A stretch of DNA of 64,000 nucleotides, from the NCBI GenBank assembly GCA_964059195.1, contig CAXKWD010000005.1, forward strand, positions 95,369,882-95,433,881. The letters run 5' to 3'. Positions 1 through 12,000 of the stretch are shown here, piece by piece. The position numbers and the translations under genes are program-made. Below the pieces are notes generated by a model. It was given only the letters and a program-made list of their open reading frames with translations. It had not been told where the DNA came from and did no database searches. Every line of letters begins with the position of its first letter. Position 1 is the stretch's first letter. Origin of the DNA: Ectobius pallidus. Taxonomy: Eukaryota; Arthropoda; Insecta; Blattodea; Ectobiidae.

Positions 1-329
1 GTTCCACACACACTTTTTTTTAATAAGTATAAAAACAAATTGTTTCACTTTAATACATTTTCGTGAAAATCAGCTTTAAATTTTAATTCATACGATTTGC
101 AAGATACTTTGTACAATATATACTTTTTTTTATTTGAAATTTTTACATGTAAAACAATTCGGATGGTAAGCCAATGAACATCTGAATGAATCAGTCTTGT
201 ACACACTCTAATTAACGATTTTAGTTATTTCACTCTCAAAATAATTATTACAACCATAGACGGCACATATCATGCCACCTACATAACCGGACATTTTCTT
301 TAGGCCTATGTTGTATTTATTATTTTACT
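1..329. other. Upstream AT-rich DNA, nothing assigned
   Basis: AT-rich sequence with homopolymer T runs and one AGGCCTA motif near 301. No coding sequence, tRNA-like box or paired terminal repeat was found. It ends at the probable target site of the hAT-like element that begins at 330. Confidence 0.4.
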
Positions 330-1159
330 CAGGGGTGCCCACCCCCAAAACTTCATTGCTCACCCCCAACCCAATTGCCTGTCGACAAGGGCGCCCATAT
401 ATTTTCGAAGGGGGGGGGCAATTTTTTTAATTTATTTATTTTTTGTTGCGTTAACTTCTTGGGCCACTTTGTACTTTATATTAATAACTAGCTGAAAAGG
501 CCCGGCGTCGCCCGGGCTTTGTATTTTGTAATTTGAAATTAACTTATGGAGGACTTTCGATGTTGAAACTCTAGGTCCTGTTATAATAATGTATGTAGAA
601 TTCGAAATGAGGAAGGACAACATATGGCACTCATACTATTCCCTCAGAAAGCTAAAACGCTAGATATAGCTTTTTATGGTTCATAGAGGATGTCGAATGC
701 TGCATTCCGTTGCTTCTACTCATCATGCCTGGGAGGGGTTGAAATAAGAAGAAACATAAGTTACATAAGATTGTATTGACTTGACGGAAAATTTTATTTC
801 TCATTCTCATGTTAAACCGTTTCGGGCCTGAAATAAAATAGAAATGCAGTATCACTTTCATACTTTCCTCCCCTAAAACCCGGGACATAATATACTGCGA
901 GCATAGGACTCAAAATGTTCCATCCCATGCTTAGGGCCTATGATAAATCTCAACTAATACAAAGGCTATGGATAACGTATCAGCGGAAAGGATTATTTAC
1001 AGACTTCTGATATAGCATACTCACACACTTAAGTTATCCCTGCAATACGACTTCTTATTCTACATCAAAATGTGAAGTGAGAAAATATTTCTTATGTCGA
1101 GGGTAGAGAAAGTTATGTGACTGCATAACACTGTGCTTTATTTTCGTGTAATTCATTTT

Positions 1160-1672
1160 TAAGTAATTATTTTCGCCAATATATTACATGGAATCATAAT
1201 TCGTTAAAGTCCAGCATTAGGCTATATAGTTGCCAAGGCCCTATGCAATCACAGTAAACAATTCACTGTTGCCATGTGAACTGAACAACATTTCATTTTT
1301 TTCAGTAGAATATTCACAGAAATTATATAATTTTCAAGGGAAGGACTGATTTGTTTCAATTTTAATGTTGACTGCTATACTTCCCGGGCTTAACTGGGCA
1401 TGTGTGCAAAATGTATTAAGTAATTATTTTCGCCAATATATTACATGGAATCATAATTCGTTAAAGTCCAGCATTAGGCTATATAGTTGCCAAGGCCCTA
1501 TGTAATCACAGTAAACAATTCACTGTTGCCATGTGAACTGAACAACATTTCATTTTTTTTCAGTAGAATATTCACAGAAATTATATAATTTTCAAGGGAA
1601 GGACTGATTTGTTTCAATTTTAATGTTGACAGCTATACTTCCCGGGCTTAACTGGGCATGTGTGCAAAATGT
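1160..1672. repeat. Tandem duplication, 257 bp x 2
   Basis: The block starting TAAGTAATTATTTTCGCC at 1160 repeats at 1417, period 257 bp. The two copies differ at only a few positions (for example a T-run length and single substitutions near 1243 and 1501), so the duplication looks recent. It sits inside the hAT-like element at 330-2929. Confidence 0.85.
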
Positions 1673-1837
1673 CGTGTAAATTGGTAAAGAAATGTAGATT
1701 TGTATAAGGAACAAACATACACACTTTCGATTTTATATATTAGATATAATAAGTAGCCAGAAAATAATTGCGGGGAGGGTCGGAAGTGCCGGGGGGGTTT
1801 GGAATACCCCCCAAAAAGGGGTCGGGGGTCCATCCCA

Positions 1838-2395
1838 GAAAATTTTTAAATATTGAACTAATGAAAATCACATTTTACGCTATTTTAGCACTCAAAAACT
1901 AGTTAAGAAATTTGTTTACAATACTCTAAGACATGCCAATGTAAACAAGAAAATGTTACCTAAGTCGGATGTCCACCCCGGGAAATTTTTAAATATTGAA
2001 CTAATGAAAATCACATTTTACGCTATTTTAGCACTGAAAACTAGTTATGAAATTTGTTTACCATACTCTAAGACATTTCAATGTACATAAGAAATCATTA
2101 CCTAGGTGGGGGGTCCAGCCCCGGAAATTTTTAAACTATTGAATTAATGAAAATCACATTTCACGCTATTTTAGCACTAAAAAACTAGTTAGGAAATTTG
2201 TTTACCATACTCTAAGACATGCCAATGTAAACAAGAAAATGTTACCTAAGTCGGGTGTCCACCCCCGGGAAATTTTTAAATGTTGAACTAATGAAAATCA
2301 TATTTTACGCTATTTTAGCACTGAAAAACTAGTTAGCAAATTTGTTTACTATACTCTAAGACATGGCAACTTAAACATGAAATTGTTACCTAAAT
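1838..2395. repeat. Tandem array, ~143 bp x 4
   Basis: Four diverged units start with a GGAAATTTTTAAAT-like motif near 1838, 1980, 2123 and 2267 and share a core containing ACGCTATTTTAGCACT and TTTACCATACTCTAAGACAT. Unit spacing is 142-145 bp. A similar CCCCCGGAAAATTTTTAAA motif recurs at about 31614 inside a short MITE, which suggests this unit derives from a terminal region of that type of element. Confidence 0.8.
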
Positions 2396-3072
2396 TATAA
2401 TACTTATTACTATTTATAAGAAAAGTTAAATAGCACATGGAACAGTGGACATAATAGGCCTACTCATTATGTTATGAAAAGAAAATAACTGCTATATCAT
2501 ATTTGACACACCAACAAATCTTGTTTAATTGAATAAATATATATTTTAAATACAAATATAGAATTTTAGGTTTTGACTCTTGGGGGGTCTGAACCCCCCT
2601 TTCCTAATCCACTGTGGATTCCGCTTCCATGTTGTCGATTTGGTAAAACTTCTGCAATTATAATAATTCTCTTAAAAGAAAAACACCTGACGATAATAAT
2701 TAATAATATACATTTTTTTTTCCTTGCGTCCCCCCCCCCGGGTACGCCCATGGCTGTCGAAATTCTTCATCTTTATCTTTATAAAGAATTAAAAGAGACC
2801 TTTTGAAGTTATAGAACTTGGCCGTTTTTATTTATAACATATAAAACTCTAATGTTGCAACAATTTTCAACCCCCGGCCAGAAAATTCATAACACGATAA
2901 TATTTCCCCCCTTCCCCGTGGGCACCCTGTTTTACTAGAATTTATATTATATTTTCGTACACAAAACACAACAGACAAACGTTAACTATATCAGCTGACG
3001 AGTAACTGCCCATTCCTGCTCACTGGCGGCGCTAGTAGTAGCGTGTCCCGGAAAAAGACGGGGAGTGGACGG

Positions 3073-3462
3073 CAGCAGCGTCGCCAGGAATTTTATTAAG
3101 GGGGGGCAAAATCAATTTCGGACCTCAATTTCAAATGATTAGGCTAAACACAGAAAAAAATTCACTTAGCTAACCGGATCGTTATTTTGAACCCAAGCTG
3201 ATTTGACGAGGCTACAATTTTTTTTTTTTAAGTTAACAGAATACACTCTTTTGAGCAAGGGCCTTGGTGAGATATTATTATAAACACATATTATAGTTAT
3301 AATTAGTTAATACTTGCTAAACTCATTATAAAGTAATTCTATTTTTTTTATTCTCCATGCTACAACTGTAAGTTGACAAAGAGTACCACAAAAAAATGAA
3401 TCCATAAGGCAATCCAGAGGGGGGCAGTTGCCCCCCCTTGCCCCCCCATGCCGACGCCCATG
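3073..3462. mobile_element. Short hAT-type MITE with 8-bp TSD
   Basis: A 390-bp element with CAG...ATG ends and inverted GGCGTCG-type termini (left GCGTCGCCAGG, right CCGACGCCC), rich in runs of G and C near both ends. It is bracketed by an exact 8-bp direct repeat GTGGACGG (3065-3072 and 3463-3470). The perfect duplication implies a recent insertion. No coding capacity is seen. Confidence 0.75.
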
Positions 3463-3470
3463 GTGGACGG

Positions 3471-4312
3471 TATTACTTATTGAGAGTATTTGATCGAACC
3501 CGCGACCTTCCGGATGGAGGTCAATGGCTGCAACATTACTTCCGCGGTCCAGAGAGAATAGGAATATTCTGCCACGCTCTGCCAACATGGCATCAAGCAC
3601 TTCAGCATAACCAATAATTCCAATCATGCTCAACTAAAAACTCTTTATTAAAACGGTACAGGAAGTTTGTTCCAAATATCAAATAAGCTCATGCTCACAT
3701 TTAATCTTGGTATTAAAAGTGTACGTAAGAAAATAATTCATTTAAAAGTCCTTTTTAAAATCTAATTACGTTAACATAGTTGCCACTCTGATTCAGTATC
3801 GAAATTGACTTTCGACCTTCCAACTATCGACATACGTGGTCATTTCTCGGCTGGTTGGATCAAGTCCCCACACCGCCAGCTGCGCAGACGGCGTGAAATG
3901 GCTCCAAATAGAAGAGTTCGCTCGCCGCCATCTTATTGGCAAGAAATCATTTAGCAGACGACATACAGCTGTTAAACGTAATAGGAAACATAAACCCAAA
4001 GACGTTCTATCATTAACCAACCAGTATTTAATCTAATAAATAACGAAAAAATTAATAAAACATGAGTTGAGAGTGATATTATTATAAATAAATGTAAGAA
4101 CTAAGCGTAATTACCTGCATTTATCGCATGTGGACGCAATAACAAGATCATAGGCCTATCTTGACATTCCCAGTAGTTTGTCAGTAATTTTCGTGAATAA
4201 TATAAATTGCGTAGAGAACTTTGGACATAGCCATTCGGATTCATGAAATATGTGTTGATTAAGTGAATGAATGCAATTATAATTAAATAAAATGTAAAGA
4301 AATTAAATTAAA
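3471..4312. other. Unassigned, possible tRNA-like head on minus strand
   Basis: No gene is recognised. Around 3490-3550 the minus strand reads a B-box-like GGTTCGATC preceded by GACCTCCATCCGGAAGGTC, which resembles a decayed tRNA-derived SINE head. Open frames at 3793-4036 show no known domain. Confidence 0.3.
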
Positions 4313-4579
4313 ACCATATAATCTAATGCTCACCTATTGGTTCATAGGCCTAAATAGAATTGATTTAGAGAGGTGATGTCGGACTATTTTCTTGTTCAAT
4401 CTGAAACAATATATTAATATAACTTATTAATTAAAAATAATAGTCCTGACCATACGATCCAGTGCTCACCTATTGGTTCACAGGCCTAAATAAAATTGAT
4501 TTAGGGAGGTGATGTCGGACTATTTCTTGTTCAATCTGAAATAATACATTAATTTATTAACTAAAAATAATAATCCTGA
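4313..4579. repeat. Tandem duplication, 136 bp x 2
   Basis: The block beginning ACCATATAATCTAATGCTCACC at 4313 recurs at 4449, both including a GAGGTGATGTCGGACTATTT core. The period is 136 bp and divergence is modest. It has no coding content. Confidence 0.8.
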
Positions 4580-4754
4580 ATATTCATAGGCCTATAGATA
4601 GTATTATAACAATGTTGAGTATGGATCCATTGAGATTTGGCAGTTTGTACTAGGCTATACAAGCAAACATATGCTATAAATTGCCAGTTGTTTGATATCT
4701 TTAAAGACATATAATAGCATTTTAAATGGCCTATTACTGAAAGTATAACCGTGG

Positions 4755-4991
4755 TTACATTTGTAAGATGAGGAGGAAAATTAAACACAGAAGGAACTGC
4801 ATCTGGTTTAAGATGCCTGTTGCCATTAGACTTCCAGAAACGACCTGAGCAGAATCTGTTGGGTTAAATTTCTCACGTCTTACAGCCAATAACCATTTCT
4901 TTAACAGTTCAGGATTTTGAAGAGGAAACCTAACATTATATTTTTCTGTTATTCCTAAGGACACATGGAATCCCAAACATTCCCTTACCAA
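4755..4991 (-). pseudogene. Decayed THAP zinc-finger domain fragment
   Basis: The minus-strand frame carries a THAP-like block, FPLQNPELLKKWLLAVRRE followed by KFNPTDSA, which matches the FP..PELRKKWI.A.RR..W.P core of THAP DNA-binding domains. The zinc ligands are poor: only one Cys precedes the block, and the usual C..HF is replaced by VSGSL. The Cys-x(2-4)-Cys pair may be disrupted by an indel, because another frame reads GIPCVL. There is no ATG at the start. THAP domains occur both in host regulators and in P-element transposases. With no other domain nearby this is best treated as a remnant of a P-like transposon or a THAP gene copy. Confidence 0.55.
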
Positions 4992-5503
4992 ATAAAAAAA
5001 TTACAAACTGTTTCAATATTTTATAATAATCTCTGTCATTTTATGGAAAGTCATTAGTCATTAAAATTATTGTTCACAACCTGTAGAATATAGTCCTATA
5101 ATAGTACATCCCTTTGAAAAAATTAAAGTTTTGTTCCATTCCAAAATATAACGCCGCACCTAACCTATAATTATATCACTTACTAGTGAAAATAAATCCC
5201 GAATCCTTCTTACGATGATTAGTGCAGTTGTATGCAGCACAAGAATGTCCCATACTTTTAGTAATCCCAGGAACACTATAAAGCACACGGAAAGATTGAA
5301 TCACAAAACATAAAAATATAAATTCTAAGCAACCCACGTGTCCTACGATATTGGAATGTATCCGCAGTAATAACCACCGTATTATAACTCACTACACTTC
5401 ATGTAATTATGAAATAGCACATGATAACAAAATAAACGCAAAAGCTGTAATTCTAAGCTTACATTTCGTTACTTTAATATACAACAAGTCTCTCTGTTTA
5501 CAT
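4992..5503. other. Region upstream of TFG, unassigned
   Basis: AT-rich DNA without an assignable gene, directly upstream of the presumed TFG start region. A minus-strand open frame at 5469-5756 overlaps the TFG 5' exon but has no recognisable domain and is not called. Confidence 0.3.
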
Positions 5504-5547
5504 TCAGTAGTATGTCAGAAGGTTGAAACATCCCCAAAAGATGGCGG
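5504..5547 (+). promoter_or_regulatory. Putative TFG core promoter
   Basis: A TCAGT match to the arthropod initiator lies at 5504-5508. About 30 bp downstream is AAAAGATGGCGG (5536-5547), a YY1-type motif commonly found just downstream of start sites of TATA-less housekeeping genes. A good splice donor follows at 5591. The stretch is more GC-rich than its surroundings. No TATA box is placed appropriately. The start site is inferred. Confidence 0.35.
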
Positions 5548-5590
5548 ATGCGCGAGTTGTTCAATTTTAGCCACTTCTGCGTCGCACATT
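5509..5590 (+). other. Putative non-coding 5'UTR exon of TFG
   Basis: A strong acceptor (TTCCTTGCAG, AG at 5910-5911) sits 18 bp before the TFG ATG, so an upstream untranslated exon is expected. The best donor upstream is ATT/GTAAGTC at 5591, giving a 321-bp first intron (5591-5911). The 5' edge is a guess from the initiator-like TCAGT. Confidence 0.4.
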
Positions 5591-5911
5591 GTAAGTCTAG
5601 GTATATATATAGAACGTCTTTGGGTTGGATAATCGGATTCGGATCGTGTGTAGGATAGGAAGTAATAAGTTGATCGGGATGTTCTGCCGGTGCAGAATGT
5701 TGTTTTAATTGTGTTAAATTTTTATGCATTTTACGACAGTTTTTTTGTGCTGACATCTTCTACATTTAGGTACTAGTTCAGTTTAAACATTTTGAGGGAG
5801 AGTTTGACGTCAGATTGGCTGTGTTGTATTAGGTACCGAAATTTGTCATTGCGTATCTCTGTTCAAATGATCATTTCCTATATAATTACTAATTCATGCT
5901 CTTCCTTGCAG

Positions 5912-6010
5912 TTCAGGCACATCCAAAAAATGACCTCAACATTTTCGAAAGGAGGGGGAGAAGAACAGTCTTATCCCCAGTTGGATCTGAGTGGAAAATT
6001 AATAATAAAG
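5912..6010 (+). CDS. TFG: TFG coding exon 1
   Basis: Exon 5912-6010 with 18 nt of 5'UTR and then codons 1-27 (MTSTFSKGG... to GKLIIK). The donor is AAG/GTAGGT, phase 0. It supplies the N-terminal extension and the first basic PB1 strand. Confidence 0.9.
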
Positions 6011-9000
6011 GTAGGTATAAATTAATCCCCAAAAACGTATTTCTAGTCTGTAGGATTAGAATCGGAATTTAGGATCTCTAGATTTAGACCCTGCCCTTTC
6101 ACCAAGCTTCAGATAGGCCTATCTTAAAAAGACACCGCTTCCTTAAGACTACAGATTACCTTTGATTACTTCAGTGCCATCAGGGTAGAAAGTGGTAAAT
6201 TCCCAAAACAGGTCGCCCCTTAAAGCTCTGTCTACAATGTGTAGTTGGTAGTTGTGAGTTGCATCGGCCACTTGGGAGCAACACTCGAGCCATCAACAAT
6301 ATGCAGTCGACATTGAGGTTAGGGAAACAGTTTACTGAATAAAAAATGTGGAGGAATTGCTTTATAATTGCATAGTATATGTAATAAACACGTATTGCTT
6401 TCTCGTAGTGTGCTAATATGTTTATTTGCACTAGTAAATCATTTCCAATCTCGTAATATGGTAATATGTTACTTGCAGTCGGTAGTCGAAGATGAATTTC
6501 TTGACTGCCGACTACCAACTGCCTGCTGTCGACTGCAACTGCACATTGTGAATGGCGTCCATTACTCACTACACGTTATACTTCGGCTACCGACTGCCAA
6601 CTGCACATTGTGAATGGAGCTTTAGATCCTCCCACTCGAGATTTCCTAGTAGTTCCACCATACTCACCTAGATGTCTCTCTTTAGCAGTGTTGAAAATTT
6701 GGAAAATTTTTATTTTTTCTCCTTCCTCCTCTTCTTTTCCTCTTTCTACTACTCAGTCCCTTTTCTTCTTTACCCTACCTACTTATTCCTATCCTATAAC
6801 TTTTGGACCTTAGTAGATTCAAACACGAGACCGCTAGCATGATAGCCAGTTGTTTTACCCACTATGCCATCAAGTGATCGTTGCAGTGTGAAGCGAGAAT
6901 TCATCTATTTAAGTTTAGAGAGCTGCATGAAATGGCGGAGGTTCATAATTTCATATTAATTGCATTTGTGGTACAAGGGTTATTTTCGTATTGTAGTGAT
7001 GCTTTGGTACAAGGGTAATTTTAGTATTATAGTAATTAGTGCAAATGCTTTGGTAGAGCACGAAAAGGACTAGCGGGCCATCGCCATAGGATTGCAATGG
7101 CTAGAGTGGGCGAAGCTTAAGGGGCGACCTCAGTTACTTATTGAGTATATCTGGCACCTTGAGTTGAACTCTGGCTAACTCAGTTGGGAGAGCATCTAAA
7201 CCAGGCTCGGAATGGCCATATGTGATACTGGGAATTTTCTCTCTATGTCATTTGTTCAGGAGCATCCCTGTAGCCCTCCCTCGAGATAAGAAAACAAGTT
7301 TGTCATTTTTTCATGCCTGCAAAGAAATTTTGGGGATAGTTGATCACCCTGTGATATTTTTATTTTAAAAACATGGAAAACAGCCAAATTTGATACGTGT
7401 TATTCTTTAGAACCTATAGATTCCATATAAAAGCATCTTACATTTATATGAAGAATCTAAATGTACCATAAGTAAAATTAATAAGAAATGGACACAAAAT
7501 TAACCAAAAATTGTGCTGTTAACAGCTGTGAAATTATGATCTTGTGGTGGATGATGCTCTGTTATCGGGTCACACAAACAGTATTCAATGCTGGAAACAT
7601 AACAGTGTAAACGTTTTGGTGTCTGAGGATTTCTACCAGACACAGAAAGTTAATGTCTGGAGCGCATCTCCTTTCTGTTTCTCTATATTGGGGGCTGTGC
7701 CTCTGGACCCCCTGCATACATCCACAGGACCCCCTTCACCAGGAGCTTCCTGTTTTTCTTGGTTGGGGCTTTGCCTCTCCAAGTTTCTCCCAGACCCCCT
7801 TCACAGTGAGCTTTAAGTAAGGTACCGGTAATTATTATAACAGTAACAATAACCGTAATATAACTAAATGCATACGGTATAGCCTATAACACTTTTGGCA
7901 GCAATGGATAAGCCTGTTCGGGAAGAACTAATGAAGATGCAAGATTGTCGGCAGCCAGTGGGAGTGTTGGTGACCAACCTGTGGGCTGCGTAACAGATCG
8001 AAACACCTCGCATTGAAAGGGAGCAGAGTGCTTGACCAGACCCAAATTTGTTTGCATGCTATTTACAAAAGAAAAGAAACTAAGTTACAAACACTTTATT
8101 TACCTATCATACAACAGAATTTTACGTAATTGTAATGTTTGAGATTTTATTAATATTTATGCTGCGTGAACTTGAAGCTACAGTGGAAGCATCAAAATCA
8201 ATTCTGTAATCATTCAGTTGAGGTACATTGCTCGTCTGTGCCTTTTCACAACCAAAAATACCATCTGCACAGTGGCGGATGCAGGGGGGGGGGCGATTGG
8301 GGGAGATATATCCCCCCCCCAAATTAAAAAAAAACTAGCCTATATATGTACTCTAAGTGGCCTATTCAAATCCCCCCCCCCCCCCCCAAAAAAAAAAAAA
8401 TTCTGCATCTGCAGTCTTCATCTTTTCTTCAAGACAATCCGCTTCATATCAGTTGATTCCTGTATGTCATGTGGAATAACACTTTCATAGCTTTCCAAGT
8501 TCATGTTACAGTAACTGTAAAATGGCAACCACACAGAACTTTGTTTAGTATTACCAGTACCTTGGCAGTGGGCTATAGCAATCCAGTATTCACTAAATCA
8601 ATTCTTACTTATTCCTCCGCTAATTATCAGGAGGCCTTAATCATTAATTTGTATTGCATCTCCTACATTTCCAAAATAGGCTGACAACCTACAGACACAA
8701 TGACATACTAATGAGGTAGGTAGCGGGAAAAATTATGTATACAACTTGTATAGAAAGCTTCTTTTTTGAACTTGCAGGTTTTCAGAACTCACCTGGGGCT
8801 CATTCTGAAAATTTCTCAATTGTTCAAAAAAGTGTTGCTTTCTATAGTTGTTGCATAAATAGGTCTAACTATGTAATAATTCGAGTTTTGGCATCCAACA
8901 TACATGGGCGTCCATAGAAATTTTGTCAAGGGGGGAGGGCAAATTAACAAATTCCTGCTACCACCACCATTACGATGCTAATATTATAACCATTTTTCAT

Positions 9001-12000
9001 TATTGTTATTATCCACATCCCTGATTTACATAGTTGGACCTATTAGGCCTACTATGGAACAAAGAAATAATACCATGTATATACTAATTTCACTTTAAGT
9101 TCAAAGTAATTGTAAACAAAGCCACATGACAAGGGAGCGCCTCATTGGCTGTTGGACGAATTGTAACTTTTGCTGCTTAGTATGCACACTCTTGCTCTTA
9201 ATAAAATAGTTGGTTCAAACCGTACCTTTTCGCAGCTATTTTTGTGCAGAGAAATTTAAAAACATGTTTCTGAAGCAGATCTGTTTTTGAAACAAAATTA
9301 ATTTGGTCAGATTTACCTGACACATAATAACTAAATGAACTAATTAAACCGTTACAACAGAATGTAAATAGTAGGCGTTTACGATGGCTGTGCGCATGCT
9401 CAAGAACGTCATCATGGCATGAACGTGCCACAGCCTCCTCCCAAGAAATGGGTATGACCTGCTGAATGTGCATTCATTTATTTATATCGGCTATACAACA
9501 CTTACGTGAGGACAAGAAAGTCGTGTGCTAGAACAAGACAAAAATTTCATAAAAAATTACATGTAACCTACAGCTCTGAAAGGGTTGGGGCATTACAAAC
9601 TGAAATTAATGAATAGTGAACAACCTTAAAAAGAAAATGCCTCTCAAGAGAGCAGCCAACATTGCAAAATTAGAGTAAATTTTTATATTCCGTATGATCT
9701 TGTTAACTGTCTGTGACTTTTCACTAATATTAAACCTAATTTTGTACAGATGTAATGATCATTGGAAAATAACTACAATATTTTTCAACAATGGTGCATG
9801 TCATAAAAAATAATTTTAAAAGTAGATACAATACTATTGAGAGCACTGGAATATACCAAATCCTCAGTCCGTTTCTTTCCGCGGTGGGTAAATCTTCACG
9901 TGGTATTGTCACATGCTCGGCGGAGTGGTACATTAGAGTTTGTTTACATCTCCTTTGAACTTAAAGTGAAAATAGTATAGTACCGGTAGCCTACACTTAC
10001 ATTACTGTTTTTACCCCTTACAATTTCACAGGTATTATATATTCATTAAAGTGCAATTGGCCTACTTCCATTGCAATAAAATGTTTAGCTAGAAATAATT
10101 TCAAGTTTAGTGGAAGTAATTATTTTTACTTACCGTACATCCAAGGTAATCAGCTATTACAACTCATTTCTGTCCAAACAACAACATGTGGAAACTTTGC
10201 CTGGAAATGGGTGGATAAACAAAGTCATAAAACTTTGCCTCTCTGATGGGACCAAGGTTTCTGTAGGGATCCACAAAATTGTATCTGACACATGATAGAC
10301 ATATATTTATCTTCACTTAACTTTGTTGTTCTGACTCGAGAGTCAAGGCATAAAAGTTTGACAAAATTACGATCTGCGAGAAAGTTTAAGTTTAGTGTGT
10401 AGAAAAACTAAAAGTAGTGTTCATGTGTTTGCAGATAAATTCTGTGTAAGAAAGATGCAAATAAATACCATTCTGCACAGAAAGATGTTGTATTAAAGCA
10501 TATTATTCATAAGTTGAAAAACAGTAAATTACAGTGTTGCGAACTGTTGACCTAGAATAACATTGCATGGCATTGCATTGCATTTCCTTTTTTGGTTTGT
10601 ATAGCTCAAAGGTGCAAAGAATTTTTTGTATTTTGAAAATAAAATACATTACAACTAAAGCATTTTATGTACATTTAACTTAATGAAATGCACCTGCCAG
10701 ATGCTGGCAGTTTGTTAAGTTCTTTTGATATCTGTAAATGCAAGTTTTATTGTGCATAAGAGACTAGATCAATTAGATACAACCATAATTATAGAGATTG
10801 AAAAATTTCCATGTGTATTATTGTCTTGGCTGCTGTTGCATCTTCTTCTTATGGACCATGATAAGTTTTTACATGCCTAATGTAGGGATTAGTTACCAAA
10901 TTGATGCAAATTATGTAATAGCTTTCTTATTTTTGTGGATGTGTGTTTACAGGCACAGTTAGGAGACGATGTTCGCCGCATTCCAATACACAACGAGGCA
11001 ATAACCTATGATGAGTTAGTTCTTATGATGCAACGAGTTTTTAGAGGAAAGCTAAGCAGTTCGGATGACATTACGATTAAATATAAGGATGAAGGTAAAT
11101 AGTTGATAGCCAATAGTGAATAATTAATACAGCATTTATCATTATAGGATTCCATTTAAATCCCCCTTTATTTCTTCTTGTCAACAGATGGAGACTTGAT
11201 CACTATTTTCGACAGTTCAGACTTAGCATTTGCTGTTCAGTATAGTCGTATTCTGAAACTGCAAATACTTGTCGGAGGAGAGGAAAAAGCTGCTCAGCGT
11301 AACCAAACTTTGCCTCCTGCTCAAGTGAATAGAATTCGACGTGAACTCCAAAACATCCGGGACCAAGTAAATCAACTTCTAGATTCAATTGAACCACGAG
11401 CTGTAGAAGTTACCAGTTCTACTGCTGAAGGTCGTAATGGTTGTAAGTATATTACTCCCTTTTACTTTAGGAGCAGATGCATATGAATTATAATATATAA
11501 TATAATATATATTTTGTGTTAAAAATCCTATGATCCCTTTGATATTTATATAAATCGGCCATAAAAATATTTTGGAGGTTAAAAAACACATACAACTGTT
11601 TGGTGCTGCATGCCCAGGCTTACTTTAATTTTGAACACTATTTCACAGAAGTTTATCCGGTGAAGTGTACAAGTTATGAAGCTTGTTATTAAATGCAGTT
11701 TTTTCCAGTCCCCATTTTCATCTCTCTCAGGCCCAAATATTTTCCTAAGCACCCTTTTTTCGAACACACTCAGATTATGTTCTTCCCGAAGAGTAAGCGA
11801 CCATGTCTCACATCCATATAATACAACCGGCAGGATAATTGTTTTATAAATTTTTATTTTTAGATTTCTGGACATAAGAGAAGATAGGAGTTTCAGAACT
11901 GCATAAAAACAAGCATTTCCTTTTTTCAGTTGGCACTTAACTTCTGTCTTAATATTATTTGTATCTGGAATTATTGCTCCCAGATATTTGAATTTCTCCA

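Larger units (their letters stand above)
330..2929. mobile_element. hAT-like DNA element, non-autonomous
   Basis: The ends are imperfect inverted repeats: CAGGGGTGCCCAC at 330 and the complement of CAGGGTGCCCAC finishing at 2929. Both are flanked by TTTTACT (left 323-329, right 2930-2936), a 7-bp match close to the 8-bp duplication typical of hAT. CAG...CTG termini are usual for that superfamily. No transposase could be read in the interior, which holds two tandem arrays and several runs of C or G. It lies upstream of the TFG promoter. The pairing of the two ends is inferred from sequence only. Confidence 0.55.

Noticed and set aside
5469..5756. Minus-strand gene overlapping the TFG promoter
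   Set aside because: No recognisable domain, and it overlaps the presumed 5'UTR exon and first intron.
6210..7131. Single element bounded by AGGTCGCCCCTTAA inverted repeats
   Set aside because: No matching target duplication, and a better-supported MITE (6221-6624) uses the same left end; kept only as a remark.
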